In this document: positions 32,164 to 43,616 of the stretch, piece by piece | How positions within the stretch are numbered: the stretch's first letter is position 1 | Layout of the letters: the number at the start of each line of letters is the position of its first letter | NCBI GenBank assembly: GCA_946811185.2 | Contig: OX328106.1 | Coordinates: forward strand, 26,720,426 to 26,784,425 | Direction of reading: 5' to 3' | Length of the DNA stretch: 64,000 nucleotides | From: Hippopus hippopus | Taxonomy: Eukaryota; Mollusca; Bivalvia; Cardiida; Cardiidae | Made by a program: the position numbers and the translations under genes | Notes under the pieces: model-generated | The model's input: the letters and a program-made list of their open reading frames with translations, nothing else | Database searches by the model: none | What the model was told of the DNA's origin: nothing

Positions 32164-34374
32164 AGCTCCACTGGCCGAAGGCCAGCGGGCTTATGTCATG
32201 GCCTGTTGTCCGTCGTGCGTCCGTCCGTCCGTCCGTCCGTCCGTCCGTGCGTTAACTTTTTTTTAAAACGTCTTCTTCTCTGAAACTACCCATCCAATTT
32301 TGATGAAACTTCACAGAAATGATCCTGCCATGGTCCTCTTCAGAATTTCTTGAAAGAATTTAATTCCTTCAAAAACTCTGGTTGCCATGGCAACAAAACT
32401 GAAAAATTTTGAAAATCTTTGAAAATCTTCTTGTCTGAAACCGTAAGGCCAAGGGCTACCAAATTTGGCATGTAGCTTTATCTAGTGGACCTCTACCAAG
32501 TTTCTTCAATTTATAGCCCTGGGGTCAAAATTGGCCCCGCCCCGGGGGTCACAAGTTTTACATGGGCTTATTTAGGGAGAACTTTAAAATTCCTCTTCTA
32601 CCTAGCCATGGGGCCTAGGGCGACCAAATTTGGCATGTAGCTTTATCTAGTGGACCTGTACCAAGGGTGTCCAAATTATAGCCGAGGGTCAAATTTGACT
32701 TCGCCCCGGGGGGTAACATGTTTTACATGGGCGGGCTTATATAGGAAAATCTTTCGCATCTAGCTATAAGGGCTAGGGCTATCAAATTTTGCATTTAGCT
32801 TTATCTAGGGGGTCTCTATCAAGGGTGCCCAAATTATAGCCCAGGGGGTCAAATGTAGCCCCACCCCAGGGGGTCACAAGTTCTACATGGTCTTATATAA
32901 GGAAACTTTAATAATCTACTTGTACATAGCCATATTTAGGCCTAGGGCTACCAAATTTTGCATGTAACTTTATATAATGGGCCTTTACCAAGAGGGCCCA
33001 AATTTTAACTTTGGGGGTCAAGTTTGACTCCACACCAGGGGTCACAAGTTTTACATTGGCTTTTATAGTGAAAACTTGATAAACCTGTGTCACGGATCAC
33101 ATATTTTACAGGGCCTTTTATTCAGCAAACTTGTTTTACATGACTTTTTGTTGGGCAAGATTAAAAAATCTTTTTGTTTATAACCACACATTCTAGTTTC
33201 ATATTGTAGGTCTGGGGTCAAAATTGCCTTCATTCCAGGGATCGCAAGTTTAACATGGGCTTCAAAATATTGTCACTTCAATTTAAACATTAATCAAGGG
33301 AAATAACTCTTTTTATGAAAGATAAAGTTCGTTACTATTTACCTCCCTTGATTATCAAGCTGCAGTGATACATGATTGGTGCTAGACAAGTTTTTTAGCT
33401 CCACTGGCCGAAGGCCAGCAGGCTTATGTTATGGCCCGTTGTCCGTTGTGCGTCCATCCGTATGTTAACTTTTTAGCTCACTTTAGCACAACGTGCTCAA
33501 GGGGAGCTTTTAGGATCACCTGGTGTCCGTCGTGCGTCGTGTGTCGTCAACAATTCTTTAAACATCAACTCCTCCTAAACCACTGGGCGGATTTGGACCA
33601 AACTTGGCTGGAATGTTCCTTGGAAGGTCCTCTTTAAAAACTGTTCACAGAATTTGATTCCATCAAAAACTCTGGTTGCCATTGCAACCAAATGGAATTT
33701 TTTAGGGAATTCTTTAAAAATCTTCTCCTCTGAAACCACGGGTCAGATTTTGAAATAATTTCACAGATATGCTCTTTGGGTGACCCTTTTTAAAATTTGT
33801 TCGTAAAATTTTGATCCGTCAAAAAATGTGGCTCTGGTGAATGGGGGCTTCTTGCACCATATAGAAATGAAGGAATTCTTCAAAATTCTTCTTCTCTGAA
33901 ACCGCTGGTCAGATTTCGAAATAATTTCACAGGATTGTTCCTTGGGTGACCCTTTTCAAAAACTGTTCATAAAATTTTGATCTGTCAAAAAACGTGGCTC
34001 TGGTGAATGGGGGCTTCTTGCACTATACAGAAATGAAGGAATTCTTTAAAAATCTTCTCCTCTCATGGGTTTCATGTTTTACAGGGCTTTTCATTGAGAA
34101 GAATTTGAAAATCTTCTTGTTTATAACATTCAAGAACTGAATTATTTGGTATGGAGCTTTATATTGTGGACCTCCACCAGGATTCAAATAATTATAGCTT
34201 TGCGATCAAAATTGGCTTTGCCCATGGATCACAACTTTCTCGTAGGATTAGATAGAAAAGTGTTTGCATGTCCTTGTGTTTGAAATCAATTTGCTGAATA
34301 TTGTAATGTTTGGCTTGTAGTGTTTTTACTTAATAGCCAGTGGAGCGATACAGGGCCATCATGGCCCTCTTGTT
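32164..34374 (+). mobile_element. HINE-like (Helitron2-type) non-autonomous element complex, nested
   Basis: Starts after a T-run with AGCTCCACTGGCCGAAGGCC and a (CCGT)n microsatellite (32213-32250). The interior has ~155-bp tandem units (CCAAATTTGGCATGTAGCTT, TTATCTAGTGGACCTCTACC, CAAATTATAGCCC..., GGGGTCACAAGTTTTACATG). A second AGCTCCACTGG start lies at 33397 and a different start, AGCTCACTTTAGCACAACGT, at 33475, so at least three elements are nested. The right end is GCCAGTGGAGC (34335-34346) plus a terminal hairpin GGGCCATCATGGCCC and CTCTTG before TTT. The start GCTCCACTGGC and the end GCCAGTGGAGC are exact complements, matching the subterminal inverted repeats described for Helitron2/HINE elements. 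No Rep/helicase coding sequence is present. Confidence 0.75.
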
Positions 34375-34454
34375 TAACCTAACAACACAAAAAGTCAACA
34401 TGGCCTAAGAACACAATAACATGGCGTTAGACATGATAATACAACTGTTTGACA

Positions 34455-34795
34455 AGTTTACTTTTAACCCCTTTTTTGTTGGGACTTCAGTCAAAATCCA
34501 GGACAATTGTTTTCGGTAATTCCCCGTGGCTTACACTCTCTACATAAGAAGGCTTGACAATATTACGTAAAGCGCGAGAAGTATAGGGTAAATGCGCGTA
34601 AATTACGTCATTTTTTCCTGTGGTTGAATAGCACACGCTGTCTACCTAGGTAACTAGTGGGCAAGAAATTGTGTCTCCGCCTTCAACTGAAGAGTAACCT
34701 AATATGAAATCGGTATTTTTCACTGGCTATTGCCTTGAAATCCATCATTATTTCTCAATAAACTACCGCAAAGTATGAAATAAATAGTGAAGTTG
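34455..34795. repeat. Dispersed repeat H
   Basis: TTGTTGGGACTTCAGTCAAA, TTTCGGTAATTCCCCGTGGC, AAATGCGCGTAAATTACGTC, CTAGGTAACTAGTG, CAATAAACTACCGCAAAG. It aligns along its whole length with 41730-42031 plus 42901-42930. Confidence 0.75.
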
Positions 34796-34821
34796 TGTTG
34801 AAGGTGTTAGATTGTGATATA

Positions 34822-36161
34822 CGAGGGCTGTTCGATATGTAATGTGTATTGTACCACAGCGCGATAACGCTTTCAACGATTTCGTGGATGACGATACGCT
34901 TGAATAGCTCTATTTAATACCTTTCCAACGGTATAAACACGAGTCTTTAGCTCCACATAGTTTTAAACTTATAGTCATTTCATTAGAGCTAGTCGTTGAC
35001 CACTGTTGTAAAAATGGTTGGTAAACGGATTAAGAATATTGAAGAAATTAGAGCTTATATAAAAGTTCGCACAAAACTCGGTCATTCGGTAATGCAGATT
35101 TTTACTGAATTGGGGGAAGTTTATGGATCTGATAAGGTATCTTATGAGACAGTTCGTAGGTGGAGAAAGGAATTTCTGACAGGCACAGAGTCCGTCAAAG
35201 ATGCAGCAAAATCTGGCCGACCTGTGACTGTAACAGGCAAGGCAAATATCTCAAAAGTCAGGGAAATAATTGAAAGTGATGGCAGATACACGATTCGTGA
35301 TATTGCCAACGCTGTTGGCATATCGCTATCGCGGGTGCATTTCATTTTGAAGCGTATTTTGAAAGTACGAAGGATTTCTGTCTGATGGATACCGCATATA
35401 TTGACAGATGACCAAAAACGAGTACGAGTACAAACCGCTAAGCAATTGCTCAAAATGTTTCCCAAATTCAATCAAAGACAATTTGCAAACATTGTTACTG
35501 GTGACGAAACATGGGTTCACTATTTCGAACCAGTTAGAAAAATTGGAAACAAAATATGGCTAACTAAACACGGTAGAAGGCCTGTATTTGCCAAAAGAAG
35601 CATAAGCACAAAGAAGGTTCTTTATTGCATATTCTTCTCATGTGATGGTATAGCCGTACAAATTCCGGTGCCGAAGGGCAAAAGTGTTACAGGTCGGTAT
35701 TACCGAGATGTTATACTAAAAAATCTCAAGAAATATTATCTTAAACGACGCCCTGTATTAGGATTTAGGCATGTTCGTCTACTTCATGATAATGCTCCAT
35801 CACATACATCTGAGCTTGTGAAGCAATTTTTGAAGTCGGAGAAGGTTACTGTCTTGCCACACCCACCATACTCTCCAGATCTAGCCCCATGCGACTTTTT
35901 TCCTTTTTCCAAAACTTAAAAAGTTCTTATCTGGTCGTCGTTACAAGTCCCGACAAGCCCTTGGCTCAGCCATCAGTCAGTGCCTCAGAGGTCTACCTAA
36001 ATCAGCGTACCGTGACGCATTTCAGAAATGGATTCAGAGATTGAAATTATGTATTTCAAACCGCGGAGAATATTTTGAAGGGATGTAATGTTCATTTCAC
36101 TATTTGAGTCGAATGCTTTTGAGATATCGTACAATACACATTACATATCGAACAACCCTCG
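34822..36161 (+). mobile_element. Mariner element, copy 1 (1340 bp, TA target)
   Basis: Flanked by TA (34820-34821 and 36162-36163). The terminal inverted repeats are about 32 bp: CGAGGGCTGTTCGATATGTA at the left, and the complement of ATATCGAACAACCCTCG at the right, with one mismatch seen. A single transposase frame fills the middle. Length and single ORF are typical for mariner. Confidence 0.95.
35014..36088 (+). pseudogene. Mariner transposase (D,D34D), nonsense plus frameshift
   Basis: About 357 codons from ATG 35014. N-terminal HTH region (IFTELGEVYGSDKVSYETVR, then GRPVTVTGKAN, IRDIANAVGISLSRVHFIL), WIPHILTDDQ linker, then catalytic blocks VTGDETWVHYFEP, LLHDNAPSHTS and YSPDLAPCDFF; 34 residues separate the last two aspartates. 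All three Asp are intact. It is disabled by a TGA at ~35383-35385 (ISV-stop-WIPH; the other copy has CGA-type coding there) and by one extra T in the T-run at ~35894-35900, after which the frame shifts until the LKKFLSGRRY tail. Confidence 0.95.
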
Positions 36162-36348
36162 TAATTTCATATCGTTAATACTTAACTTTAAATATTTTAT
36201 CAATTTGGTGATCAGTCAGTGAAAATAAATTTTGATCTTACACCAAAACAAACACTGATCCTCCATATATCCGTCTATAACCTCATGATACGTTACTGCT
36301 CGTGCAGTTATTTAGATCCGTGACTTTACATTGCGATTGTATAATCTT

Positions 36349-37010
36349 TATGGCGGCATATTTCTGCCACGAGATACGAGATAGCTATCATGATAATTTT
36401 ACAAAACTATCGCGATAAATTAAAGTTTCCCGGAAATTTTGTCGAGATAGTGAAAAGTTTCCTGAAAAAATATCACGATAAACTTAATATTTTAACGCAA
36501 AATTTCTCAACCGTGCACGAAGCTGACATGCAAGATAAAATTATCGTGATAGTTCTACCTGTTTCTCGATATCTGTAAATAGAAAATTTATCATTTGGAT
36601 GAACTCGGTAGTTTTTGACTTCACAAGATTGCAGTAAGTAAAAATTCGAATAATTAATAACTGTGGCTTAATTGGTAAATTTTGACATGACTCGAAATGA
36701 ACAGAAGTCTGTAAAATCACAAAGATGACTCGAAATGCCTCCTACGAACACTTTAAAACCATTCAGGGAAAAGGAGAATTCACAAGGTTGTAGACGAAGA
36801 TGTTCCGAAACCGTATTATAGATACCGTGAATGTCATTTATGGGCACGAAAGCAAAAAAATCATGATAAAAGGTAGAATTATCGCCATATTTTTATCGTG
36901 AAAAATTTTATTATCTAGATAATATTTCCAGGAAACTTTAATTTATCGCGATAGTTTTGTAAAATTATCATGATAGCTATCTCGTATCTCGCGGCAGAAA
37001 ATGCCACCAT
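36349..37010 (+). mobile_element. Foldback element I, copy 1 (662 bp, 6-bp target duplication)
   Basis: Flanked by AATCTT on both sides (36343-36348, 37011-37016). Terminal inverted repeats of at least 80 bp: TATGGCGGCATATTTCTGCC, ACGAGATACGAGATAGCTAT, CATGATAATTTTACAAAACT, with the complement at the right. Many short TATCGTGATA-like palindromes lie inside. No transposase. An inverted second copy lies at 55931-56601. Confidence 0.92.
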
Positions 37011-37411
37011 AAATCTTACCTGTTTTGACGCCGGGTTGAAAAAATACCGTTGACGTTACAGAGCTGACGCCATGGACGTGACGTTCGCTATCCGACGGAA
37101 ATACTTATTTAAAAACAGCAAGTAAAATTGTTCATTTTGTATATAAAGTAAACAAAAACAAAACAAAACAAAAAAAAAAAAAATGATGAAAGATCGTGGT
37201 AGATCTATAATTTTCATTCGTGAACACTTAAATGAGAATTTTGTCACTGGTTCTAATGGGCTTTGCCGGTTATGAAAATATCAGTTTGTTGTCTCACTGT
37301 TATATTGTTGTAATTATAGCTCGATCTTCCACCGAAATCTACAAACATCTTCACTTTCGTAAGGTATTAAATTTTAACGTATCTGCTTCTAACTTATAGT
37401 TTATTATTTTG

Positions 37412-37629
37412 TAAACCTTTTCAGCGAAATAGGCGCGACCATCGCCTTTGCGAACTGCACTGATCAAAATCAGACTGTCCAGAATGAGCAAATTTTGAAG
37501 TATGATTTTTATAGAGATCTATACCGTTCGCTTGTGTAGTCTTTCATGTAAGATAAAATTCTAAGTTTCAGTGAATTATTAGCCGTCCAAAGAGATTGAG
37601 TTTAAATCTGTTCGTTTGGCTCTAAGAGA
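37412..37629 (+). mobile_element. Family D variant just upstream of opsin exon 1
   Basis: TAAACCTTTTCAGCGAAATA; ACTGATCAAAATCAGACTGT; GATCTATACCGTTCGCTTGT; AGTTTCAGTGAATTATTAGC; TTGGCTCTAAGAG. Diverged. It ends 33 bp before the exon-1 splice acceptor. Confidence 0.55.
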
Positions 37630-37687
37630 ATGATATATTACTTTGAACTATTCTATTTACAGTTCACCAAGGAGTAACGTTGAGGGT

Positions 37688-38338
37688 ATGGATAATTCAA
37701 GTTCCACCTTAAATGAGACTGTTGCTGTGTCAGACGTGCTAGATTCGCCATTATGGGTGCAAGTTATATCGGCAACGTGGCTGCTATTGATATTTGTGTT
37801 TGGTACTATAGAGAATAGTGTGATCTTGTATGTGTTTGCTAGAAATCAGCAATTTGTGACTACAAATAATATACCCGTAATTGCTATGTTGTTAAACTGT
37901 CTGTGTCAGTCGGCTGTCTCCACACCTCTTCCGTTTATAGCCGAAATATCAGGCGGATGGGACGTTCATCTGTCGGATTCCTGGTGTACATTCGAGGCTT
38001 TTGTTGTGTACCAGTTTGGACTGACGTCACTTTATCTCCTTTTACAAATAACGCTCTTGCGTTACGTCACAATTACGCGCCCAATAGAAGGGACTCAAAT
38101 GACAAATGTACAAGCCCTAATTGGAGTATTGATCAGTTACAGTGCGGCTGCGATCTTTTCAGTTTGCCCTTTGTTTGGATTCGGATCATACGGACTCGAG
38201 ACTCACAAGACCTCATGCGGCCTAGCCTGGAATGACCAAAGCTCGACTGGGAAGGCGTACATAATAGTTATCTTTGTGTTTTGTTTTCTGTTGCCAGTAA
38301 CCTTGATGGCGATGTCATATACAGCGATTTTTAAAGTC
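37688..38338 (+). CDS. Opsin, coding exon 1 (N-terminus to TM5)
   Basis: Encodes residues 1-217 of an opsin, the retinal-binding light receptor of the plasma membrane. I chose ATG 37688 because the frame upstream has only a non-ATG entry and an acceptor (CTATTTACAG, ending 37662) precedes it; the 5' UTR probably begins in an upstream exon. Glycosylation sites NSS (3) and NET (9). TM1 around 24-50 with N43; TM2 62-85; Cys100 and Cys177 form the conserved disulphide; TM3 101-127; TM4 142-163; TM5 191-214 with P203 and Y211. Glu103 (three after Cys100) and Glu171 (six before Cys177) sit at the two known counterion positions (bovine 113 and 181). Odd: TM2 has no Asp, the TM4 Trp is Tyr151, and the (D/E)RY motif is L124-R125-Y126. 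Ends at the donor GTC|GTAAGT (38339), phase 0. Codons past 38338 in the same open frame run into a B element. Confidence 0.93.
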
Positions 38339-38360
38339 GTAAGTATGTCTCTGTTTCCTA

Positions 38361-38618
38361 TGAGCCATGCTCTGTAAAAAATGAGTCTTAATGCATCTGC
38401 AAAAAGTATCGTTCGATGTCAGCCTGCGCAAACCGCGCAGGCTGACATGGGTCGAAACCTTTTGCTTTTGAAATTTTCAACATGTATATGGACCATTTTA
38501 CCTAAGGATTCAGCCAGTTGTGGGACAAAAAAGATTTTATGGATCCATCCATAATTATGTGATGACTTGCTTGGTATAATGCATCACAGAGGTACATTTT
38601 TGCCACAACATAGTTCAT
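38361..38618 (+). mobile_element. Foldback element, family B, 22 bp inside intron 1
   Basis: TGAGCCATGCTCTGTAAAAA; GCATCTGCAAAAAGTATCGT; hairpin arms AGCCTGCGC/GCGCAGGCT; GATTTTATGGATCCATCCAT; ATGACTTGCTTGGTATAATG; right end AACATAGTTCA (diverged). Confidence 0.9.
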
Positions 38619-38631
38619 ATATAACTTTAAT

Positions 38632-38845
38632 CCTTAACCCAACAATCCCGAGTTTTTACGACTCCGAAGAAAGTGTTTCTGAAAATATTGTTTAAATTGG
38701 AGAAAATGCTTGAAACCAATATTTTCTACTTTCTCACTGTGTTTTTTACCATTTCGAAACTGAATCCAATCATTTGAGTCACATTAAACTTGTCGCCTGT
38801 AGGCCTACTTTGTTTTCAATAAGGACGAGTATAACAACTCGTTTG
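38632..38845 (-). mobile_element. Family A element, reverse orientation
   Basis: CCTTAACCCAACAATCCCGA; TTGGAGAAAATGCTTGAAAC; AATATTTTCTACTTTCTCAC; ACATTAAACTTGTCGCCTGT. The right end is decayed. Confidence 0.65.
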
Positions 38846-38984
38846 TAATGAAACCACTGGCAACATTTAACATCATCCGTATTTATCCTTACCTTTCCGT
38901 ATCTGTCCGCATCTGCAGAATCATATATTCCATTTAAAAATATGTAATAATTTTCTCATAGGCAATCGTAGGTTTGCAATATCG

Positions 38985-39004
38985 GGGGGGGGGGGGGGGG
39001 GGGG
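38985..39004. repeat. Poly-G tract
   Basis: Run of about 19 G after ATATC. It explains the proline run in an overlapping minus-strand frame, which is not a gene. Confidence 0.85.
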
Positions 39005-40048
39005 CACTTTTATGAGCAAAAAAGTACATTTTTCTTCAGTACTTAAATAAATACATGTAATTCTCTTTTGGTGTGAACTTGAACTAAGTTGTTTCTCCTC
39101 TATCACATATAAATTCATACGATCACATATAGAATGTGCAACAAACATACAACTAAAAGAGAGAAGGTATTTAAACATTTTTGAGATAATATACAAATTA
39201 AAGCTTAAAACATCGGCTTAAAACATAAGCATGGAAGCAAACGGAAACATATTACAAAATATTGAACACAACAACAACCCCTCTACGAGAAATGGCAGAG
39301 GGCTGGTTGCTACTGTTCACCCCTGCTCGAATGCACATGTAACTTCACTTCTGGCCAAGAGTTAAATTCACGTTGCCACGACAACAACAGCTCATTAACG
39401 AGTTAATCAATCCATGGATACTACCAAATAATCACATGGTTACAAGATGGTTATCCAGTGAAAATCAAATGTCAAGAAGTGACTGAATTTGATTGGATAA
39501 CTATTTCTTGGCTATTTTTTTTTTGTTCATGTACCCTCAAGCTGCTGTAGAAAGGACACTGACCGGATTTCTTTTTACTCCAAAATTTCACTTGACAGAG
39601 ATAGATACTGAAGGATGCCCATCTTACGAGAAAAACTCATTAGGCATTCTCAAGGTTTGCTGTACATGAAATTCTAATGCCATTATAGTTATATACACGG
39701 GGGATTAAAAACTCTCAGCCTTTAGCATTTACATATAAGAGCTTTTATATACGAAGACTCTTTTATATGTAGATTTAGTTATAGAAAATTCGGTATTAAA
39801 GTAAAAGTAACACAGCATTTCAGCGTGTCAGTGAATTTTATCAAAGAACATTTGGCACTCAAGAGTATGGTAATATTCATAGCTAACCTATTTTACCATT
39901 TTTTCCCTTTGTTAGACGGATAATTCAAAAGGAACATAGTTCATAATTATAAGAAAAAGATTCTGTTCGGTAGAAATAAGATGCAACATGATACATACTT
40001 CTAGAGAGAGATATGCTTTCAAGATATTTCGTAATGATGTATAATCAG

Positions 40049-40273
40049 TTAACTCTACCAAACGACAAAATTTTGGTCTAGATCAAATTGAAAGCATTTG
40101 CAGACGAAAATAAAAGTGGCTCAAATAACTATTGTTGTCTTTGATAGCGTAGAAAACATTGTGGGAAAAGGAGAAAATGGTGGTTACCAGCATTTTCTCC
40201 TTTTCCCGCAATGTTTTCAAAAACCTTCTTCTTCGTGGTCGATAAAACTCGGGATTGTGTGGTAAAGAGTTAA
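40049..40273 (+). mobile_element. TTAA foldback element, family A, reference-quality copy
   Basis: TTAA 40049-40052 and 40270-40273. Left: CTCTACCAAACGACAAAATT, TTGAAAGCATTTGCAGACGA, GTGGCTCAAATAAC. Centre: a ~60-bp palindrome AACATTGTGGGAAAAGGAGA / AAATGGTGGTTACCAGCATTT / TCTCCTTTTCCCGCAATGTT. Right: ACTCGGGATTGTGTGGTAAA-GAG. The inverted ends CTCT(TT)ACC / GGTAAAGAG next to TTAA resemble piggyBac-type MITEs. No ORF. Confidence 0.92.
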
Positions 40274-40725
40274 AAAAAAAAACGGACGCATGTTCATTAG
40301 ACTATAGTAAGAGACAAGGCTGTTTGATCAGTTACAGAAAGTAATGCAAAAGCGATATAACCGGGAATTGAAAAACAGACATCAAGACAGCAGATTTTCC
40401 CTGAATGGGAGCCTAAAGCGACTCATCGACATTTCTACTGACCGATATTATTAAAACAACGATTATGCAATCGCTGTTTTCAAAACAGACCAACAGACGG
40501 TGCAGTGTTTAATATAAACCTGAATCTCACTAGTTGAGGGAGCCAAGTATTTCTGCAAACAAGTAGTATCGAAACAGCGGTTGTATAATCGCTGTTTTGA
40601 ACCGCCGTTTTGAAAAATTATAAATCGAAAGAGTAATTTATCGATAATTTTTCGATAATTCGTAACGTACGGATTCATCGAACCTGAACATAATATTTCT
40701 TACATCCACTAAGAGTTCCGGTGGT

Positions 40726-41054
40726 AGGTTAATAACCAAAGGCACTGTAGTTTTCGTGTGGACGTCTTTGAATATGACACTGCAGAACTTAGCAAAATCC
40801 GGGAAAGACACGAAATAGCACGGTTTTATTGTGATGTAACTTAAATAGTGTCGAAAGCGGCGTGAAACACTATTCAGTCAATCAACCGAAGGTTAATAAC
40901 CAAAGGCACTATAGTTTTCGTGGGGACGTCTTTGCATAGGACATTGCAGAACTTAGCGAAATCCGGGAAAGACATGAAAAAGTACGCTGTCATTGTGATA
41001 TGACTTAAATAGTGTCGAAAGCAGCGTACAACACAATTCAGTCAATCAACCGAA
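40726..41054 (+). repeat. Tandem duplication, two ~164-bp units
   Basis: Units 40726-40889 and 40890-41054 both start AGGTTAATAACCAAAGGCAC. They share GTTTTCGTG.GGACGTCTTTG, CAGAACTTAGC.AAATCCGGG, AAAGACA.GAAA and ATTCAGTCAATCAACCGAA, with roughly one mismatch in ten. Confidence 0.9.
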
Positions 41055-41244
41055 TTTCGCTGATACCTCCGACTGTGACCTTCACATTGGCAATCAGGCC
41101 TAATTTGATTTAAAGTCGCGCCAACTGTGATGTAAATAATCCATTTGATTAGTTTCTTGGACAAATTTAGGTCTTTTTTGATGTCAAACATACCTCCGGC
41201 ATTACGCAATCAGGGACCTTGGCCTTTTACCGCTCAAGCATTAC

Positions 41245-41456
41245 TTAACCTTTTGGCTGCTAAGCGTGACTCGGGGAGCTTTTGCGGACAGGGTAGATCA
41301 AGATCAGACTGCACAAAACGTGCAGTCTGATCTTTGATCTACACTGTCCGATATGGTATTTTCTTTCCAGTGAAATCAACTTTCAAACCGCAATATTTGG
41401 GTTTGTACTATTGAGCGGAAATTTTAATTTCATTTATTTAGCAGTTTAACGGTTAC
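41245..41456 (+). mobile_element. TTAA foldback element, family D
   Basis: TTAACCTTTTGGCTGCTAAG; GCGGACAGGGTAGATCAAGA; CAGACTGCACAAAACGTGCA; GATCTACACTGTCCGATATG; GCAGTTTAACGGTTA. Overlapping frames are repeat. Confidence 0.85.
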
Positions 41457-41559
41457 GAGTACTCGTACATTCCAAAAAGAGAAGAGAAAATCGTGAAGGA
41501 AAAGAAAAGAAAAAAGAAGTTGGCTTATATCGCAGGGAAAGGAGCATGAGAAGAGGATT

Positions 41560-42031
41560 TTTCGGTGAAAGATCGAAATTTATTTTATCAAGTTAACATC
41601 ATTGGTAATATTTTCACGATGGGCGCAGCTACGAGTGAAAGTATTACCGACGATGTTCACTATAGATGAAATAAATTTGGATCTTTCACAAAAAAAACCT
41701 CAAATATTCTACTTATTTCATGCTTCTAACCCCATCTTGTTGGGACTTTCATCAAAATCCAGCACGGTTGTTTTCGGTAATTCCCCGTGACGTACCCTCT
41801 TCGACAATAAAACGAATTACAATATTACGTAAATTGCTAGAAATGTTGGTAAATGCACGTAAATTACGTCATATTTTTGTCTGGTTGAATGGCACGCACT
41901 GTTTATTTAGGTAACTAGTGCGCGGGAACTACTGTTTCCGCCTTCATTTTAAGAGTTACATAAACATTTACGGTAGCTTAACTTTCACTGGTCATAACCA
42001 TGAATTATCAAACCTCATAATCCACCAATAT
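41560..42031. repeat. Dispersed repeat H, host of the G insertion
   Basis: GGTGAAAGATCGAAATTTAT, GTTGGGACTTTCATCAAAAT, TTTCGGTAATTCCCCGTGAC, AATGCACGTAAATTACGTCA. It continues across the G element at 42901 (TCCCGATAAACTACCGAAAA), as shown by alignment with 34720-34760. Confidence 0.8.
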
Positions 42032-42900
42032 TATAGGGTTTATTCACGTTTTTTTCGGTCGTTAACATTCGCAGAGGCCTGAAAAATGGTTTAACGCCCG
42101 AGTGCAAAGCACGAGGGTGTTAAGGTATTTTGAGGGCCTCTGCGAATGTTAACGACCGAAAAAAACGTGAATTAATGCTATTATTGCATAAAGGAAAAGT
42201 CTTTTAGCAATAATTTGCAACAATAGCAAAAATATTTCTATAGAAATGCAAATAAGCAAACTTCAAATGTACCTTGACATAAATGGGTAAAAACCGGAAG
42301 TCGGCGAAAAAGTTTTTGTTACGAACAGTGACGGGCCTACATGTCAGTTTTGATTCTCTCGGTGTAAATTCACTTCGAATGATTTTTAATACAAAGTGGA
42401 CTTTTGTGGGATAAACTTGCACAGGTCTGGATCGATTTTAACTAGGATAAATGAGTGGATATGAATTTCTGTAACCGAAAGACGTCCAAGGGATAGATCT
42501 ATATAAAGCGAAAGAATATTGCCGATCACGCTAAAAAGTGGGTGGGATGTAGCTAGTGTAGAGTGCATTTCACGAGTGATTTTTTGTTCAGATCTCGATT
42601 CGACTGAGATTCTATGCAAAATTTTGTTTGTGGTGTACTAATATCATCAAAGACAAGCCATAAAGAGGATCTAATATGGTACAAGTTCCTACAGTTTGTT
42701 GGTTGGAGTCTAGGGGAGTTCTGACAAGGACAAACGTTGTTTACATGGTAGGCCCGGATCGAGGATATTGATAGTACAAAGCCGGGCGTTAACGGCGCGT
42801 GAATTTACTGATTAATACACGTTTTCTCCCGTTAACGCCCGGTTTTTACCCGTTAATACATGCTTATAACGGCCTGGAAAGGCACATTTTATGCAATAAT
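42032..42900 (+). mobile_element. Repeat G, copy 2 (869 bp)
   Basis: Differs from 17697-18568 at only a few tens of positions. Same left palindrome (tip CCCGAGTGCAAAGCACGAGG, so this copy has CAA instead of GAA at the tip), same ATTATTGCATAAAG...TTTATGCAATAAT boundary. Its insertion point in repeat H is exact, which defines the ends. Lies in opsin intron 1. Confidence 0.9.
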
Positions 42901-43061
42901 TCCCGATAAACTACCGAAAAGCATGCAATAAGAGATTGTCTTTCTTGAACCAGCCACTGTTCTTTATCTCAGAATGTTTTTTAAACCTATTAACTACAAG
43001 ACCCGTACTCAGCTACTATTCCATATAATATAATCCTGAAGAGATTTCTGAGTTTCAACCC

Positions 43062-43266
43062 TTAACCCTTTCGGCGCCAAACAGTGACTTTTGCGGACGG
43101 CATAGATCAAGATCAGACTGCACAGAACGTGCAGTCTGATCTTTGATCTATACCGTCCGCTTATGTAGTCAAGCATATACAATCAAAATCTTTGTAAGTT
43201 TCAATGGATTGTATTTAGAGCCGTCGAAAGAGGTCGAGTTTATTTATTTGGTGCTGAAAGAGTTAA
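43062..43266 (+). mobile_element. TTAA foldback element, family D variant
   Basis: TTAACCCTTTCGGCGCCAAA; GCGGACGGCATAGATCAAGA; CAGACTGCACAGAACGTGCA; GATCTATACCGTCCGCTTAT; TTGGTGCTGAAAGAG-TTAA. The CGGCGCCAA/TTGGTGCTG ends define a subfamily also seen at 37412, 51286 and 58709. Confidence 0.85.
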
Positions 43267-43450
43267 ACTGCAAAATGAAACTTTCAAACCAATAGTAAAA
43301 ATCCAGATGTTATTTCAAAGATTTTTTTATAAAAAATATCTCTACATTGGAGAGTGTAGATTCAAGATCAGACTGCACATCTGTGCAGTCTGACTTGATC
43401 TACATTGTCCGCAAAAGGTCTTTGAGTCGCTCCTAGTAGCCTAAAGTAAC
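43263..43450 (-). mobile_element. TTAA foldback element, family D, sharing a TTAA
   Basis: TTAAACTGCAAAATGAAACT; GAGAGTGTAGATTCAAGATC; CTGCACATCTGTGCAGTCTG; CTACATTGTCCGCAAAAGGT; TAGTAGCCTAAAGTAA. Its left TTAA is the right TTAA of the preceding variant. Confidence 0.75.
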
Positions 43451-43616
43451 ATATTCGATCAAACTACATGTCCACATTTTTACCTGTCGCAAATTACTTA
43501 ATATTCACTCCAGATTTATACCAGAGAGTAAGTCAAAAGCCAGCTTATATTACTAAGCCGAATATTAAGTTTTTCATTGGACGTATTTCCAGCCGTGCAA
43601 AGAGGTCATAGTTATT

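Noticed and set aside
37903..38235. 110-codon + frame inside opsin exon 1
   Set aside because: Out-of-frame shadow of the opsin coding sequence.
38339..38377. Opsin exon 1 continuing as one uninterrupted frame to 38377
   Set aside because: The frame passes a consensus GTAAGT donor and then reads into a B element; exon 2 joins in phase at 38338.
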